64,000 nt of DNA from Acuticoccus sediminis (GCF_003258595.1 NZ_QHHQ01000001.1:1612001-1676000); one strand, 5' to 3'. Positions 40,479 to 50,470 are shown, counted from the stretch's first letter. A program made the numbers and translations. Notes: generated from the letters alone by a model not told the origin.

Positions 40479-40757
40479 ATGACACGCTCGGTTTGGAAAG
40501 GTCCGTTCGTCGACGGATACCTTCTGAAGAAGGCGGAGAAGGTCCGCGAGGGCGGTCGTAACGAGGTCATCAAGATCTGGTCGCGGCGCTCGACGATCCT
40601 GCCTCACTTCGTGGGTCTGACGTTCGGCGTCTACAATGGCCAGAAGCATGTGCCGGTCCTCGTGACGGAGGACATGGTGGGTCACAAGTTCGGCGAGTTC
40701 TCGCCGACCCGCACCTACTACGGTCACGGCGCGGACAAGAAGGCGAAGAGGAAGTAA
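40479..40757 (+). CDS. rpsS: 30S ribosomal protein S19
   Basis: A 92-residue S19 of the 30S head, which contacts the A-site finger and tRNA. The start [20 protein letters not shown] and the C-terminal [21 protein letters not shown] are canonical. The ATG immediately follows the rplB stop, and its stop overlaps rplV. Confidence 0.98.
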   Translation: MTRSVWKGPFVDGYLLKKAEKVREGGRNEVIKIWSRRSTILPHFVGLTFGVYNGQKHVPVLVTEDMVGHKFGEFSPTRTYYGHGADKKAKRK

Positions 40758-41137
40758 TGGGTAAGGCCAAGGCTCCCCGCGCTCTCGCCGACAATGAGGC
40801 CCGCGCGGTCAACAAGATGATCCGCATCTCGCCGCAGAAGCTCAACCTCGTCGCGGCGATGATCCGGGGCAAGAAGGTCTCGGCGGCGCTCGCCGAGCTC
40901 GAGTTTTCGCGCAAGCGCATCTCGGGCGAGGTGAAGAAGACCCTCGAGTCCGCGATTGCCAACGCGGCGAACAACCACGACCTCGACGTCGACTCGCTCG
41001 TCGTCAAGGAGGCCTTCGTCGGCAAGGCGCTCGTCATGAAGCGCTTCAGCCCGCGTGGTCGCGGCCGGGTTGGCTCCATCCAGAAACCGTTCTCGCACCT
41101 CACCATCGTAGTGCGTGAAGTCGAGGAGGCCGCCTGA
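40757..41137 (+). CDS. rplV: 50S ribosomal protein L22
   Basis: A 126-residue L22, whose long beta hairpin lines the exit tunnel ([20 protein letters not shown] region). No deletion typical of macrolide resistance is evident in the hairpin. It overlaps rpsS and rpsC by one base each. Confidence 0.97.
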   Translation: MGKAKAPRALADNEARAVNKMIRISPQKLNLVAAMIRGKKVSAALAELEFSRKRISGEVKKTLESAIANAANNHDLDVDSLVVKEAFVGKALVMKRFSPRGRGRVGSIQKPFSHLTIVVREVEEAA

Positions 41138-41853
41138 TGGGTCACAAAGTTTCCCCCGTCGGGCTCCGGCTCGGCATCAATCGCACCTGGGATTCGCGCT
41201 GGTACGCGGAAGGTGGCGAGTACGGCAAGCTCCTGCATGAGGATCTCGCGATCCGCACCATGCTGATGAAGGAGCTGAAGCAGGCCGCGGTGTCGAAGAT
41301 CGTCATCGAGCGCCCGCACAAGAAGTGCCGCGTCACGATCCACTCGGCCCGGCCGGGCGTCGTGATCGGCAAGAAGGGCGCGGACATCGACAAGCTGCGC
41401 AAGAAGGTCGCGGCGATGACGGACTCCGAAGTCCACATCAACATCGTCGAGGTCCGCAAGCCCGAGATCGACGCGACGCTCGTCGCAGCGTCGATCGCGC
41501 AGCAGCTGGAGCGCCGCATCGCGTTCCGCCGCGCCATGAAGCGCGCCGTGCAGACGGCGATGCGCATGGGCGCCGGCGGCATCCGCATCAACTGCGGCGG
41601 CCGTCTCGGCGGCGCGGAAATCGCGCGCACCGAGTGGTACCGCGAGGGCCGCGTGCCGCTGCACACCCTGCGTGCGGACATCGACTACGGCACCGCCGAG
41701 GCGAAGACCGCGTACGGTGTCTGCGGCGTCAAGGTTTGGATCTTCAAGGGCGAGATCCTGGAGCATGACCCGATGGCGTCCGAGCGTCGCGCCACCGAGG
41801 CTGCGAACCAGGGCTCGTCGGGTCGTCGTTCCGGCGGCCGCGACCGGGACTAA
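41137..41853 (+). CDS. rpsC: 30S ribosomal protein S3
   Basis: A 238-residue S3 with an N-terminal KH domain ([18 protein letters not shown]) and the C-terminal domain that lines the mRNA entry tunnel ([23 protein letters not shown] region). The tail ends in a basic Arg/Gly/Ser-rich stretch. The start overlaps the rplV stop. Confidence 0.98.
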   Translation: MGHKVSPVGLRLGINRTWDSRWYAEGGEYGKLLHEDLAIRTMLMKELKQAAVSKIVIERPHKKCRVTIHSARPGVVIGKKGADIDKLRKKVAAMTDSEVHINIVEVRKPEIDATLVAASIAQQLERRIAFRRAMKRAVQTAMRMGAGGIRINCGGRLGGAEIARTEWYREGRVPLHTLRADIDYGTAEAKTAYGVCGVKVWIFKGEILEHDPMASERRATEAANQGSSGRRSGGRDRD

Positions 41854-41865
41854 GAGGGCGGATCG

Positions 41866-42279
41866 ATGTTGCAGCCGAAGCGGACCAAGTTCCGCAAACA
41901 GCACAAGGGCCGCATCCATGGCGACGCGAAGGGCGGGTTCGACCTGAACTTCGGCGCCTACGGCCTGAAGGCCCTCGAGCCGGAGCGGGTCACCGCTCGC
42001 CAGATCGAGGCCGCCCGTCGTGCCATGACGCGTCACATGAAGCGTCAGGGTCGTGTCTGGATCCGCGTGTTCCCGGACGTGCCGGTGTCGAAGAAGCCGA
42101 CCGAAGTGCGTATGGGTAAGGGTAAGGGCTCGGTCGAGTACTGGGCGGCCCGCGTTCACCCGGGCCGGATCATGTTCGAGATCGACGGCGTCAACGAGGA
42201 GATCGCCCGCGAGGCGTTCCGTCTCGCCGGCGCGAAGCTTCCGATCAAGACGAAGTTCGTCACTCGGGTTCCGGAGTAA
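41866..42279 (+). CDS. rplP: 50S ribosomal protein L16
   Basis: A 137-residue L16, which organises the A-site of the 50S subunit. Starts [19 protein letters not shown] and includes [26 protein letters not shown], with the conserved Arg near position 81 that is a hydroxylation site in E. coli. It lies 12 bases after rpsC. Confidence 0.98.
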   Translation: MLQPKRTKFRKQHKGRIHGDAKGGFDLNFGAYGLKALEPERVTARQIEAARRAMTRHMKRQGRVWIRVFPDVPVSKKPTEVRMGKGKGSVEYWAARVHPGRIMFEIDGVNEEIAREAFRLAGAKLPIKTKFVTRVPE

Positions 42280-42282
42280 GTC

Positions 42283-42513
42283 ATGGCCGACAACAAGATG
42301 ATGAAGGCCGAGGACGTCCGCGCCAAGACGTCGGACGAGCTGGTCGATACGCTGCGCGACCTCAAGAAGGAGCAGTTCAACCTGCGCTTCCAGAGGGCCA
42401 CCGGGCAGCTCGAGAACACGGCCCGCACGCGGGTCATTCGCCGCGACATTGCGCGGATCAAGACCGTTTTGGGCCAGCGCCGTCGCGAGAGCGCGGCTGC
42501 GGCGGCCGAGTGA
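42283..42513 (+). CDS. rpmC: 50S ribosomal protein L29
   Basis: A 76-residue L29, a helical-hairpin protein at the tunnel exit next to L23. [20 protein letters not shown] is the family core. A short Ala-rich tail follows the usual end. It lies 3 bases after rplP. Confidence 0.96.
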   Translation: MADNKMMKAEDVRAKTSDELVDTLRDLKKEQFNLRFQRATGQLENTARTRVIRRDIARIKTVLGQRRRESAAAAAE

Positions 42514-42521
42514 GGGATTAG

Positions 42522-42890
42522 ATGCCGAAGCGTCAACTGGAAGGCCTGGTGGTCTCGGCGAAGGGTGACAAGACCATCGTCGTCACCGTCGAGCGCCGCT
42601 TCGCCCACCCGCTGCTCAAGAAGACCGTGCGCCGGTCCAAGAAGTACCACGCGCACGACGAGTCCAACCGGTACGCCGCGGGTGACCGCGTCCGGATCGA
42701 AGAGTGCCGCCCGATCTCCAAGACGAAGTCCTGGCAGGTCGTCGGTGCCCTGACCCCGGCGGGCGTGCTGATCGCGGCGGACGCCGCGGCGCAGGCGGCT
42801 GCAGCCGATGCGGTGGCCCACGGCGCGAGCGCCGAGGAGGCCGAGCGCGCGGCGAATGACGCGGCGAGCCACGCGGGCGACAACGCCTGA
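42522..42890 (+). CDS. rpsQ: 30S ribosomal protein S17, with Ala-rich extension
   Basis: A 122-residue S17 (OB fold, binds 16S rRNA helix 11). The core, residues 1-80, has [16 protein letters not shown] and the [27 protein letters not shown] region. The last 40 residues are an Ala/Glu-rich low-complexity tail that most S17 proteins (80-90 residues) lack. It ends the S10 gene group; a 189-base gap precedes rplN. Confidence 0.96.
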   Translation: MPKRQLEGLVVSAKGDKTIVVTVERRFAHPLLKKTVRRSKKYHAHDESNRYAAGDRVRIEECRPISKTKSWQVVGALTPAGVLIAADAAAQAAAADAVAHGASAEEAERAANDAASHAGDNA

Positions 42891-42960
42891 CCGGCTGCCC
42901 GACTGGGACTGGATCGCGTGTGCGGTCATCCGGGTCGCCGCGTTACGGCGGCCCATGTCG

Positions 42961-43043
42961 TTGAGGGGGCAACCCCTTTTCGTTCAGGAAGCCAGCCCTT
43001 TTCCGAAAGGGCGATCTTTCATTTCGTCGGGGCCTCGCGCCCC
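42961..43043 (+). promoter_or_regulatory. three-hairpin leader before rplN
   Basis: The rpsQ-rplN gap holds three stem-loops in a row. AGGGG-GCAA-CCCCT (42964-42977) has a GNRA loop and is followed by TTT, like a weak attenuator. GCCCTTT-TCCG-AAAGGGC (42995-43012) is a perfect 7-bp stem. GGGGC with GCCCC spans 43029-43043. They mark the S10/spc junction and could modulate readthrough or ribosome entry at rplN. Confidence 0.45.
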
Positions 43044-43079
43044 TGGTCTGGGGCCAAGGCCCTGTGGAGAAGCTGAACC

Positions 43080-43448
43080 ATGATTCAGATGCAAACTAAC
43101 CTCGCCGTCGCCGATAATAGCGGCGCACGCCGGGTCATGTGCATCAAGGTGCTCGGCGGCTCGAAGCGCAAATACGCCTCCGTGGGTGACATCATCGTGG
43201 TGTCGATCAAGGAAGCGTCGCCGCGCGGCCGTGTGAAGAAGGGCGACGTGGCGAAGGCCGTTGTCGTCCGCACCGCGAAGGACATCAAGCGCCCGGACGG
43301 TTCCGTGATCCGGTTCGACGGCAATGCCGCCGTGCTGGTGAACAACAACAAGGAGCCGATCGGCACGCGTATCTTCGGCCCCGTGCCGCGTGAGCTGCGT
43401 GCCGCGAACCACATGAAGATCATCTCGCTCGCACCGGAGGTCTTGTAA
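43080..43448 (+). CDS. rplN: 50S ribosomal protein L14
   Basis: A 122-residue L14, which forms an intersubunit bridge and binds the silencing factor Rsf[23 protein letters not shown] and [15 protein letters not shown] are canonical. It is the first gene of the spc group and overlaps rplX by one base. Confidence 0.98.
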   Translation: MIQMQTNLAVADNSGARRVMCIKVLGGSKRKYASVGDIIVVSIKEASPRGRVKKGDVAKAVVVRTAKDIKRPDGSVIRFDGNAAVLVNNNKEPIGTRIFGPVPRELRAANHMKIISLAPEVL

Positions 43449-43762
43449 TGGCCGCGAAGATCAAGAAGGGCGACCGCGTCGTCGTTCTCGCGGGCCGCGA
43501 CAAGGGCAAGTCCGGCGAGGTCCTGTCCGTCGACCCGAAGAAGGGCCGTGCGACGGTGGCTGGCGTGAACACCCAGCTCCGCCACACCCGTCAGAGCGCC
43601 CAGTCGGAAGGCGGGATCATTCCGAAGGCGGGTCCGATCGACCTGTCGAACATTGCGATCGAGGATCCGAAGGACGGCAAGCCGACCCGCGTCGGTTTCC
43701 GCTTCGAGAACGGCAAGAAGGTGCGGTTCGCCAAGCGTTCCGGGGAGCTGATCGATGGCTGA
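43448..43762 (+). CDS. rplX: 50S ribosomal protein L24
   Basis: A 104-residue L24, an assembly-initiator protein near the tunnel exit with an N-terminal KOW motif ([19 protein letters not shown]). The length is normal. Its 3' end overlaps rplE by 8 bases. Confidence 0.97.
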   Translation: MAAKIKKGDRVVVLAGRDKGKSGEVLSVDPKKGRATVAGVNTQLRHTRQSAQSEGGIIPKAGPIDLSNIAIEDPKDGKPTRVGFRFENGKKVRFAKRSGELIDG

Positions 43763-44369
43763 TACGATGGATGCGCCCGAGGCGGCGGCCGGTTCCGGCA
43801 TGCCCGAGGGCTACGAGCCGCGCTTCCTGAAGCTCTACCGGGACAAGGTCGTCCCGGGAATGCGCGAGAAGTTCAACTACGCGAACCCGATGATGGTGCC
43901 GCGGATCGACAAGGTCGTGCTCAACATGGGCGTCGGCGAGGCGACCGCGGATTCCCGCAAGGTTCAGTCCGCGCTGAAGGACCTGGCGCTGATCGCCGGC
44001 CAGCAGCCGGTCGTCACCCGCGCGAAGAACTCCATCGCGGGTTTCAAGGTTCGCGAGAACATGCCGCTCGGCTGCAAGGTCACCCTGCGCCGGCAGAAGA
44101 TGTACGAGTTCCTGGACCGCTTCGTCACGATCGCGCTGCCGCGCGTGAAGGACTTCCGCGGCCTGAACCCCAAGTCGTTTGATGGCCGCGGCAACTTTGC
44201 CTGCGGAATGAAGGAACATCTGGTGTTCCCGGAGATCATCTACGACAAGGTGGATCAGGTCTGGGGCATGGACATCATCGTCGCGACGACCGCCACGACG
44301 GACGAGGAATCCCGCGAACTGCTTCGGCTGTTCAACTTCCCGTTCCGCGACCAGGCGCAGAAGGCTTAA
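43755..44369 (+). CDS. rplE: 50S ribosomal protein L5
   Basis: A 204-residue L5 of the central protuberance, contacting 5S rRNA and P-site tRNA. The core has [31 protein letters not shown] and the [15 protein letters not shown] region. About 20 residues at the N-terminus ([20 protein letters not shown]) extend beyond E. coli L5. The start overlaps rplX; a later Met at residue 16 is an alternative. Confidence 0.97.
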   Translation: MADTMDAPEAAAGSGMPEGYEPRFLKLYRDKVVPGMREKFNYANPMMVPRIDKVVLNMGVGEATADSRKVQSALKDLALIAGQQPVVTRAKNSIAGFKVRENMPLGCKVTLRRQKMYEFLDRFVTIALPRVKDFRGLNPKSFDGRGNFACGMKEHLVFPEIIYDKVDQVWGMDIIVATTATTDEESRELLRLFNFPFRDQAQKA

Positions 44370-44373
44370 AGAG

Positions 44374-44679
44374 ATGGCCAAGAAGGGCAAGATCGAGAAC
44401 AACCAGAAGCGCCGCAGGATGGTCGAAGCGCATTCGGAGAAGCGTGAAGCGCTCCGCGCGATCGTCAAGGACCAGGAGCTCCCGATGGAGGACCGGTTCG
44501 CGGCCACGCTGAAACTCGCCGAGATGCCGCGCAATTCTGCGCCCAATCGCGTGAAGAACCGCTGCGAAGTGACCGGCCGTCCGAAGGCCTACTATCGCAA
44601 GCTGAAGATGAGCCGTATCGCGCTGCGCGAGCTGGGGTCGGATGGCAAGATCCCCGGTCTCGTGAAGTCGAGCTGGTAA
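44374..44679 (+). CDS. rpsN: 30S ribosomal protein S14 (zinc-independent form)
   Basis: A 101-residue S14 of the long, zinc-ribbon-free type; the short zinc form has about 61 residues and two CxxC motifs, which are absent. The C-terminus [20 protein letters not shown] and LVKSSW are typical. It lies 4 bases after rplE. Confidence 0.97.
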   Translation: MAKKGKIENNQKRRRMVEAHSEKREALRAIVKDQELPMEDRFAATLKLAEMPRNSAPNRVKNRCEVTGRPKAYYRKLKMSRIALRELGSDGKIPGLVKSSW

Positions 44680-44694
44680 GGGGAGGGCAGACAC

Positions 44695-45093
44695 ATGAAC
44701 CTGACCGATCCTCTCGGCGATATGCTGACGCGCATCCGCAATGCGCAGATCCGCAAGCGCACCAAGGTGCTGACCCCCGGGTCGAAGCTTCGGGCCAACG
44801 TCCTCGACGTCCTGAAGTCCGAGGGCTACATCCGCGGCTACACGGTCACGACGCACGAGAACGGGCGTTCGGAGATCGAGGTCGAGCTGAAGTACTACGA
44901 CGGCCTTCCGGTGATTAAGGAGATCAAGCGCGTCTCCAAGCCGGGCCGCCGGGTCTATTCGTCGGTGCAGACGCTGCCGCGCGTGCGCGACGGCCTCGGC
45001 ATCTCGATCCTGTCGACGTCCAAGGGCGTCATGTCGGAGCACCAGGCGCGCGACGCGAATGTCGGCGGCGAAGTGCTCTGCCAGGTCTTCTAA
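44695..45093 (+). CDS. rpsH: 30S ribosomal protein S8
   Basis: A 132-residue S8, which binds 16S rRNA helix 21 and autoregulates the spc operon in E. coli. [14 protein letters not shown] and the C-terminal [18 protein letters not shown] with [10 protein letters not shown] are canonical. It lies 15 bases after rpsN. Confidence 0.98.
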   Translation: MNLTDPLGDMLTRIRNAQIRKRTKVLTPGSKLRANVLDVLKSEGYIRGYTVTTHENGRSEIEVELKYYDGLPVIKEIKRVSKPGRRVYSSVQTLPRVRDGLGISILSTSKGVMSEHQARDANVGGEVLCQVF

Positions 45094-45103
45094 GGAGGGC
45101 ATC

Positions 45104-45640
45104 ATGAGCCGTATTGGTAAGCTCGCGATCGCCATTCCCAAGGGGGTGACGGCGAACGTCGACGGACAGAAGGTCTCCGTGAAGGGGCCTAAGGGCACGC
45201 TCGAGTTCACGGTCCCCGACCGGGTGGCCGTGAAGACCCTCGAGGATGGATCCATCAAGGTCGATCCGGTCGACCAGGAGCAGAAGTCCCGCGCCATGTG
45301 GGGCCTCTCGCGCACGATGATCCAGAACCTCGTGACCGGCGTGACCGACGGTTTCACCAAGAACCTGCAGATCAACGGCGTCGGTTACCGCGCCGCGATC
45401 CAGGGCAAGGACCTCGAGCTCAGCCTCGGGTTCTCGCATCCGGTGAAGTACGCGATCCCGGAAGGCATCGACATCAAGTGCCCGAAGCCGACCGAGATCA
45501 CGGTGTCGGGCATCGACAAGCAGCGCGTCGGCCAGGTGGCCGCGGAGATCCGCAAGTGGCGTCCGCCGGAGCCCTACAAGGGCAAGGGCGTGAAGTATGC
45601 GGACGAGACCATCGTTCGTAAGGAAGGGAAGAAGAAGTGA
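45104..45640 (+). CDS. rplF: 50S ribosomal protein L6
   Basis: A 178-residue L6 near the L7/L12 stalk and the factor-binding site. The start [15 protein letters not shown] and the C-terminal [19 protein letters not shown] are canonical. The ATG at 45104 has AAGGAGGG upstream; an in-frame codon at 45059 lies inside rpsH. The stop overlaps the rplR GTG. Confidence 0.97.
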   Translation: MSRIGKLAIAIPKGVTANVDGQKVSVKGPKGTLEFTVPDRVAVKTLEDGSIKVDPVDQEQKSRAMWGLSRTMIQNLVTGVTDGFTKNLQINGVGYRAAIQGKDLELSLGFSHPVKYAIPEGIDIKCPKPTEITVSGIDKQRVGQVAAEIRKWRPPEPYKGKGVKYADETIVRKEGKKK

Positions 45641-45999
45641 GCCGGGAACGCATTCGCTCCGAGCGGCGCGTCGCCAGAGTTCGCCGCGCCCTCAAGAAGG
45701 CGGCGAACGGTCGTGCGCGGCTGTCCGTCTTCCGCTCGTCCAAGCACATCTACTGCCAGGTCATCGACGATGCCGCGGGCCGCACTGTCGCGTCCGCGTC
45801 CTCGCTCGAGAAGGTCCTGCGCGATGAGCTCAAGACCGGTGCCGACTGTGCCGCTGCGGCGCGTGTCGGTGCGCTGATCGCCGAGCGCGCCAAGGCCGCC
45901 GGCGTCGACAAGGTCGTGTTCGACCGCGGTGGCCGCCTCTACCACGGCCGCCTCAAGGCGCTCGCCGACGCCGCCCGCGAGGGTGGCCTGGAGTTCTAG
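45637..45999 (+). CDS. rplR: 50S ribosomal protein L18
   Basis: A 120-residue L18, which binds 5S r[21 protein letters not shown] and the C-terminal [20 protein letters not shown] are canonical. The start is a GTG in a GTGA overlap with rplF. A 207-base gap, unusual inside this operon, separates it from rpsE. Confidence 0.97.
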   Translation: MSRERIRSERRVARVRRALKKAANGRARLSVFRSSKHIYCQVIDDAAGRTVASASSLEKVLRDELKTGADCAAAARVGALIAERAKAAGVDKVVFDRGGRLYHGRLKALADAAREGGLEF

Positions 46000-46007
46000 T
46001 TCCGTCG

Positions 46008-46028
46008 GCCCGCGGCCAGTCCGCGGGC
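46008..46028 (+). other. hairpin in the rplR-rpsE gap
   Basis: GCCCGCGG-CCAGT-CCGCGGGC is a perfect 8-bp stem right after rplR, without a T-run. The rest of the gap (46000-46206) has no gene. Probably an RNA processing or stability element. Confidence 0.4.
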
Positions 46029-46206
46029 GATGATCGACTTCACCCGTTCGCGGCTCCGGACTGTCCGGGTCCGCGGCCGGGTTTCCCCCGTTGCGGAATG
46101 AGCCGCCGGGGCGACGCTTCCTTCTCCACGCGGGGAGGGGCGCATCGGATACGCAGTCTGAAGCTGGAACGCGGGGTCTCCCGAACGGCCGGCCAAGGAG
46201 CAGAAG

Positions 46207-46818
46207 ATGGCTGACGATAACAGGAGAGGCGGTCGCCGGCGCGATCGCGACGACGAAGACAACGAGTTCGTCGACAAGCTCGTCCACATCAACCGTGTGG
46301 CGAAGGTGGTGAAGGGTGGCCGTCGCTTCGGCTTCGCCGCGCTGGTCGTGGTCGGCGACGCGAAGGGTCGCGTCGGCTTCGGTCACGGCAAGGCGCGTGA
46401 GGTGCCCGAGGCGATCCGCAAGGCGACCGAGAGCGCGAAGCGCACGCTCATCCGCGTGCCGCTGCGCGAGGGGCGCACGCTGCACCACGACGTGTCCGGC
46501 CGCTGGGGCGCCGGCAAGGTGTTCCTCCGTGCGGCTCCGGCCGGTACCGGCATCATCGCCGGTGGCCCGATGCGCGCCGTGTTCGAGACGCTCGGCGTCC
46601 ACGACATCGTCGCGAAGTCGCTCGGCTCGTCGAACCCGTACAACATGATCCGCGCGACCTTCGAGGCGCTGAAGGATCAGGATTCCCCGCGTGCCGTGGC
46701 TGCCCGCCGTGGTCTCAAGGTGTCCGCGCTGCAGGCTCGCCGCCGCGACGCGGAGCACGAGGCCGCCGTCGAGGCCGGCTCCGACGCGGACGAGGGCGCG
46801 GAGATGGTCAATGCCTGA
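46207..46818 (+). CDS. rpsE: 30S ribosomal protein S5
   Basis: A 203-residue S5, part of the mRNA helicase region and a fidelity protein. [17 protein letters not shown] and [20 protein letters not shown] are canonical. The C-terminus extends with a basic then acidic tail. The ATG has AAGGAGCAGAAG upstream. The 3' end overlaps rpmD by 8 bases. Confidence 0.98.
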   Translation: MADDNRRGGRRRDRDDEDNEFVDKLVHINRVAKVVKGGRRFGFAALVVVGDAKGRVGFGHGKAREVPEAIRKATESAKRTLIRVPLREGRTLHHDVSGRWGAGKVFLRAAPAGTGIIAGGPMRAVFETLGVHDIVAKSLGSSNPYNMIRATFEALKDQDSPRAVAARRGLKVSALQARRRDAEHEAAVEAGSDADEGAEMVNA

Positions 46819-47041
46819 CATTCGCGTCACCAAGGGCGCCGAGGCCGCCAAGGCCGCCGGCCGTCCGACCATCACGGTCGAGCAGACCGGTTCGCCGATC
46901 CGCCGGCCGGGTGAGCAGCGCCAGACCCTCAAGGGTCTCGGCCTCAACAAGATGCACCGCCGCCGCACGCTCGAGGACACTCCGGCCGTGCGCGGCATGA
47001 TCGCCAAGGTTCATCACCTTGTGCGGATCGTGGAGGGCTGA
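46811..47041 (+). CDS. rpmD: 50S ribosomal protein L30
   Basis: A 76-residue L30. The core [28 protein letters not shown] is diagnostic and ends with [14 protein letters not shown]. About 15 extra N-terminal residues ([15 protein letters not shown]) precede the usual first strand. The ATG at 46811 overlaps rpsE; rplO starts one base after the stop. Confidence 0.95.
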   Translation: MPDIRVTKGAEAAKAAGRPTITVEQTGSPIRRPGEQRQTLKGLGLNKMHRRRTLEDTPAVRGMIAKVHHLVRIVEG

Positions 47042-47042
47042 C

Positions 47043-47531
47043 ATGAAGCTCAACGAACTTCGCGACAATCCGGGCGCGTCCAAGACGCGCAAGCGCGTCG
47101 GTCGCGGTATCGGCTCGGGTAAGGGCAAGACCGGCGGCCGCGGTGTGAAGGGTCAGAAGTCCCGGTCGGGCGTGGCCATCAAGGGCTTCGAGGGCGGTCA
47201 GATGCCGCTCCACATGCGCCTGCCGAAGCGCGGCTTCAACAACATCTTCCGCGCGGACTACAACATCATCTCGGTCGGCAAGCTGCAGGCTGCCGTCGAG
47301 GCGGGCCGGGTCGACGCATCCCAGCCGGTCACGGCGGAGTCGCTGGCGGCCACCGGCATCCTGCGCCGCGCCAAGGACGGCGTGCGCATCCTGGGTGACG
47401 GCGAGCTGTCCACCGCGCTGACCCTCAAGGTCGCCGGCGTGTCCCAGTCGGCGCGCGAGGCGGTCGAGAAGGCCGGCGGGTCGGTCGAAGTGCTCGCCCC
47501 CAAGGCGGCTCCCGCTGCCGCAGAGAGCTGA
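47043..47531 (+). CDS. rplO: 50S ribosomal protein L15
   Basis: A 162-residue L15, a late assembly protein. The glycine-rich N-terminal region ([20 protein letters not shown], about residues 19-38) and [18 protein letters not shown] are canonical. The ATG at 47043 immediately follows rpmD. An intrinsic terminator lies 26 bases after the stop. Confidence 0.97.
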   Translation: MKLNELRDNPGASKTRKRVGRGIGSGKGKTGGRGVKGQKSRSGVAIKGFEGGQMPLHMRLPKRGFNNIFRADYNIISVGKLQAAVEAGRVDASQPVTAESLAATGILRRAKDGVRILGDGELSTALTLKVAGVSQSAREAVEKAGGSVEVLAPKAAPAAAES

Positions 47532-47557
47532 GCTCTAGCGGTCACGGATCGGCAAGG

Positions 47558-47585
47558 ACCCCGCTGGTCACCCAGTGGGGTTTTT
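47558..47585 (+). terminator. intrinsic terminator between rplO and secY
   Basis: ACCCCGCTGG-TCAC-CCAGTGGGGT forms a 10-bp stem (one G-T pair) followed by TTTTT. It should stop or attenuate spc transcription before secY. Confidence 0.8.
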
Positions 47586-47833
47586 GCGTCTTCACGTGGC
47601 CTCTCGTGCGCGCCGCTGGCTCCGGCCGGAGAGGGGGCGCGACGAAGGTACTCCCATGTCGGGGCTGGGATTGCTCTCCCTTTGAACCGATATTAAGTGG
47701 GATGGGCTGTGTGGGCGGTCATGCGCCCATGACAGCGCCGAAATAACCCGTTAGGGGTGGCGAACCGGACCGTGGCTCGCCGCCGGTTCCTAATCGTAAT
47801 TTGAGTGCTACTGGTCGAGGATCGGACCGTCCA
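47586..47833 (+). promoter_or_regulatory. secY leader region
   Basis: No gene. GAACCGG (47762-47768) with CCGGTTC (47783-47789) forms a perfect 7-bp hairpin about 45 bases before the secY start, and TGGGCG/CGCCCA flanks 47713-47730. Given the terminator upstream, a secY promoter is expected here; TTGCTC and TATTAA near 47670-47697 are too close together to be convincing. Confidence 0.4.
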
Positions 47834-49165
47834 ATGGCGTCAGCCGCCGAACAGCTTGCTTCCAACCTGAACTTCAAGGCATTCGCGAAGGCGGATGAGT
47901 TGAAGAAGCGCATCTGGTTCACCCTGGGTGCGCTCGTGGTCTACCGGCTTGGTACCTACATCCCCCTGCCGGGCATCGACCCCGTCGCGCTGTCTCAGGC
48001 GTTCGGCCAGGCCCAGCAGGGCATCATCGGCATCTTCAACGTGTTTGCCGGCGGCGCGGTTTCGCGAATGGCGATCTTCGCGCTCGGCATCATGCCGTAC
48101 ATCTCCGCCTCCATCATCATCCAGCTCCTCACGACGGTCGTTCCGAAGCTCGAGGCGCTGAAGAAGGAAGGCGAGCAGGGTCGCAAGACCATCAACCAGT
48201 ACACCCGGTACGGCACCGTGCTGCTCGCCCTAGTGCAGGCCTACGGCATCTCCGTCGGGCTTGAGAGCGCGGGCAACATCGTCACCGATCCGGGCTGGTT
48301 CTTCCGCTTCACGACCGTGGTGACGCTGGTCGGCGGCACGATGTTCCTGATGTGGCTCGGCGAGCAGATCACGTCGCGCGGCGTCGGCAACGGTATCTCG
48401 CTGATCATCTTCGCAGGTATCATCGCCAACATGCCCGCCGCGCTCGCAGGCATGCTGGAGCTCGGCCGTCAGGGCGCGTTGTCGACGCCGATCATCCTCG
48501 GCGTGCTGGTGATGGCCGTGGTGGTGATCGCGTTCATCGTCTTCGTCGAACGGGCGCAGCGGCGTCTCCTGATCCAGTATCCGCGCCGCCAGGTCGGCAA
48601 CCGGATGTTCCAGGGGGATTCGTCCCACCTGCCGCTGAAGCTCAACACGTCGGGCGTCATCCCGCCGATCTTCGCGTCCTCGCTGCTCGTCATTCCGGCC
48701 ACGCTGACCGGCTTCGGCGCGGTGGAGGCGACCGGCGTCATGGGCACGATCCAGACGCTGTTCGGCCATGGCCGGCCGCTGTACATGATCACGTACGCGG
48801 CGCTGATCATCTTCTTCGCGTTCTTCTACACCGCGATCGTGTTCAATCCGGCGGACACGGCGGACAATCTGAAGAAGCATGGCGGCTACATCCCGGGCAT
48901 CCGCCCCGGTGAGCGCACCGCGCAGTACATCGACTACGTGCTGACGCGCATCACCGTGCTGGGCGCCGCCTATCTGATCGTTATCTGCCTGCTGCCAGAA
49001 TTCCTCATTTCGGCCACGGCCGTCCCGTTCTACTTCGGGGGTACGTCGCTGCTGATCGTCGTGTCCGTGACGATGGATACGGTTGCGCAGGTGCAAGGCC
49101 ACTTGTTGGCCCATCAGTACGAGGGCCTCGTGAAGAAGGCCAAACTGAAGGGGAGTCGCCGATGA
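47834..49165 (+). CDS. secY: Sec translocon channel subunit SecY
   Basis: A 443-residue, ten-helix inner-membrane channel that with SecE/SecG and SecA exports unfolded proteins. Blocks: [35 protein letters not shown], the plug/ring region and the C-terminal loop [20 protein letters not shown]. The ATG at 47834 gives the family-typical [14 protein letters not shown] start; a frame opening at 47801 is less likely. Its TGA overlaps the adk ATG. Confidence 0.97.
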   Translation: MASAAEQLASNLNFKAFAKADELKKRIWFTLGALVVYRLGTYIPLPGIDPVALSQAFGQAQQGIIGIFNVFAGGAVSRMAIFALGIMPYISASIIIQLLTTVVPKLEALKKEGEQGRKTINQYTRYGTVLLALVQAYGISVGLESAGNIVTDPGWFFRFTTVVTLVGGTMFLMWLGEQITSRGVGNGISLIIFAGIIANMPAALAGMLELGRQGALSTPIILGVLVMAVVVIAFIVFVERAQRRLLIQYPRRQVGNRMFQGDSSHLPLKLNTSGVIPPIFASSLLVIPATLTGFGAVEATGVMGTIQTLFGHGRPLYMITYAALIIFFAFFYTAIVFNPADTADNLKKHGGYIPGIRPGERTAQYIDYVLTRITVLGAAYLIVICLLPEFLISATAVPFYFGGTSLLIVVSVTMDTVAQVQGHLLAHQYEGLVKKAKLKGSRR

Positions 49166-49764
49166 GGCTAATTCTGCTCGGACCGCCAGGCGCGGGTAAG
49201 GGGACCCAGGCGAAGCGGTTGATGGAGGCCCACGGCATTCCGCAGCTCTCGACGGGCGACATGCTGCGCGCCGCTGTGAAGGCGGAAACCGAGATCGGCC
49301 TGAAGGCGAAGGACATCATGAACCGCGGCGACCTCGTCCCGGACGAGGTGGTCGTCGGCATCGTCGAAGAGCGGATCGAGGAGCCGGACTGCAAGAACGG
49401 CTTCATCCTGGACGGCTTCCCGCGCACGGTGGCGCAGGCGGAAGCCCTCGAGCGGGTGCTCGAGCGGCACGGGATGGACCTCGACGCGGTCCTCCAGCTC
49501 GAGGTCGACGAGAATGCGCTCGCCGCCCGGGTCGAGCAGCGGGTCGCCGAGAGCGGCGACGCAGTTCGCGAGGACGACACCGTGGAGGCGCTCAAGAAGC
49601 GCCTCGTGGTGTACCGCGAGCAGACGGCTCCGCTCGTCGACCACTACCGGGAAACCGGTCACCTGGTGACGATCGACGGCATGAAGCCCATCGATGAGGT
49701 TGAAGCTGCCATCTCCGAGGCGCTGTCCTCGGCGAAGGACAGCCGAATCAGGGCGGCCGGCTAA
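49162..49764 (+). CDS. adk: adenylate kinase (short LID form)
   Basis: A 200-residue adenylate kinase (ATP + AMP = 2 ADP). P-loop [11 protein letters not shown] (7-17), AMP-binding [11 protein letters not shown] and [17 protein letters not shown]. The LID is the short form without the four zinc-binding cysteines. The secY-adk-rpsM order is common in bacteria. It overlaps secY by 4 bases; the C-terminus is basic. Confidence 0.97.
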   Translation: MRLILLGPPGAGKGTQAKRLMEAHGIPQLSTGDMLRAAVKAETEIGLKAKDIMNRGDLVPDEVVVGIVEERIEEPDCKNGFILDGFPRTVAQAEALERVLERHGMDLDAVLQLEVDENALAARVEQRVAESGDAVREDDTVEALKKRLVVYREQTAPLVDHYRETGHLVTIDGMKPIDEVEAAISEALSSAKDSRIRAAG

Positions 49765-50168
49765 AGAAAAAAGGTTGACGCGGACCTTGCACCGCGCTAC
49801 CCACCGCGCCTAACTGGAGGAGTCGCGGTGCATAGGCGTCCGCGCGATCTGGTATGGGCCAATAAACCCGACAGCGTTAGGGCTGGGCTAGCCGTTGTAT
49901 GCGGCGGCGTCAGCCCGTTCGTCGTTTCGCTGCGCGGTGTGGCTTCGGATCAGGCGCCGTCAACGGGCCCTTTCCGGCGGGTCGCGCGGGGTTTTTGCCC
50001 GGGCGCGCGCGGTTCCGGAACGGCCGGGGTGGTACGCGACGACGCTCCATATCGCGCGAGGTGGTTGGCCAAAGGTTAACCGCCGGCCGCTGCGCCAGCG
50101 CCCAAGTGCCGCGGCACCGCCTGCGGGGCGCGGCGAGGGCCGGGACCGGGCGCGACAGGTGGTCCCGG
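49765..50168 (+). promoter_or_regulatory. adk-rpsM spacer, upstream part, with possible promoter
   Basis: About 400 GC-rich bases without a credible gene. A perfect TTGACG at 49775-49780 follows an A-rich tract right after adk; 17 bases later TACCCA (49798-49803) is a weak -10. It may start the rpsM-rpsK-rpoA-rplQ transcript and would leave a leader of more than 650 bases. Open frames here run into rpsM but lack family resemblance. Confidence 0.4.
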
Positions 50169-50460
50169 ACCGGGGCTCGCCCCGGTACAGGTTCGGGGCA
50201 GCCCTCCGGGGCACCAGGCCGGGAGACCGGCACAAGATTGGCCGGGAGACCGGCCGGGAACCGCCGGCTCGCCGGCATGAAGTCCGGTTCGCCGGCGGGG
50301 ATTTCGGGTCAACCGGATCGAACGTCGGCGCTGCCGGGTGCACGTCCGCCGGCCTGGCCGGCACGATCGTTACCGGCTCCGCCGGTGTGTGGACCGCCGG
50401 GCGACCGGCACGAATTCGAACCGGCTCGTCCGGTCATATACGGTGGCCGGTCGTACCGGC
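50169..50460 (+). repeat. array of about ten mini-hairpins with CCGG stems upstream of rpsM
   Basis: CCGG occurs about 28 times in 330 bases, where about 4 are expected by chance. Most occurrences pair up as a short stem, 4-5 base loop, stem. Hairpin spans: 50169-50186 (loop CTCG), 50218-50231 and 50240-50255 (GAGA), 50263-50276 (CTCG), 50284-50295 (TTCG), 50348-50362 (CCTGG), 50372-50386 (CTCCG), 50396-50409 (GCGA), 50420-50434 (CTCGT), 50446-50460 (TCGTA). The outer pair switches between G-C and A-T in step on both sides, so pairing is kept while sequence changes. The last hairpin ends one base before the AGGAGG of rpsM. Confidence 0.75.
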
Positions 50461-50470
50461 AGGAGGCAAA

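Noticed and set aside
49895..50470. A long open frame running in phase into rpsM, which could be an N-terminal extension of S13
   Set aside because: S13 length and start are highly conserved, the GTG at 50471 has a perfect AGGAGG, and the upstream frame only reflects the repetitive CCGG-rich sequence.
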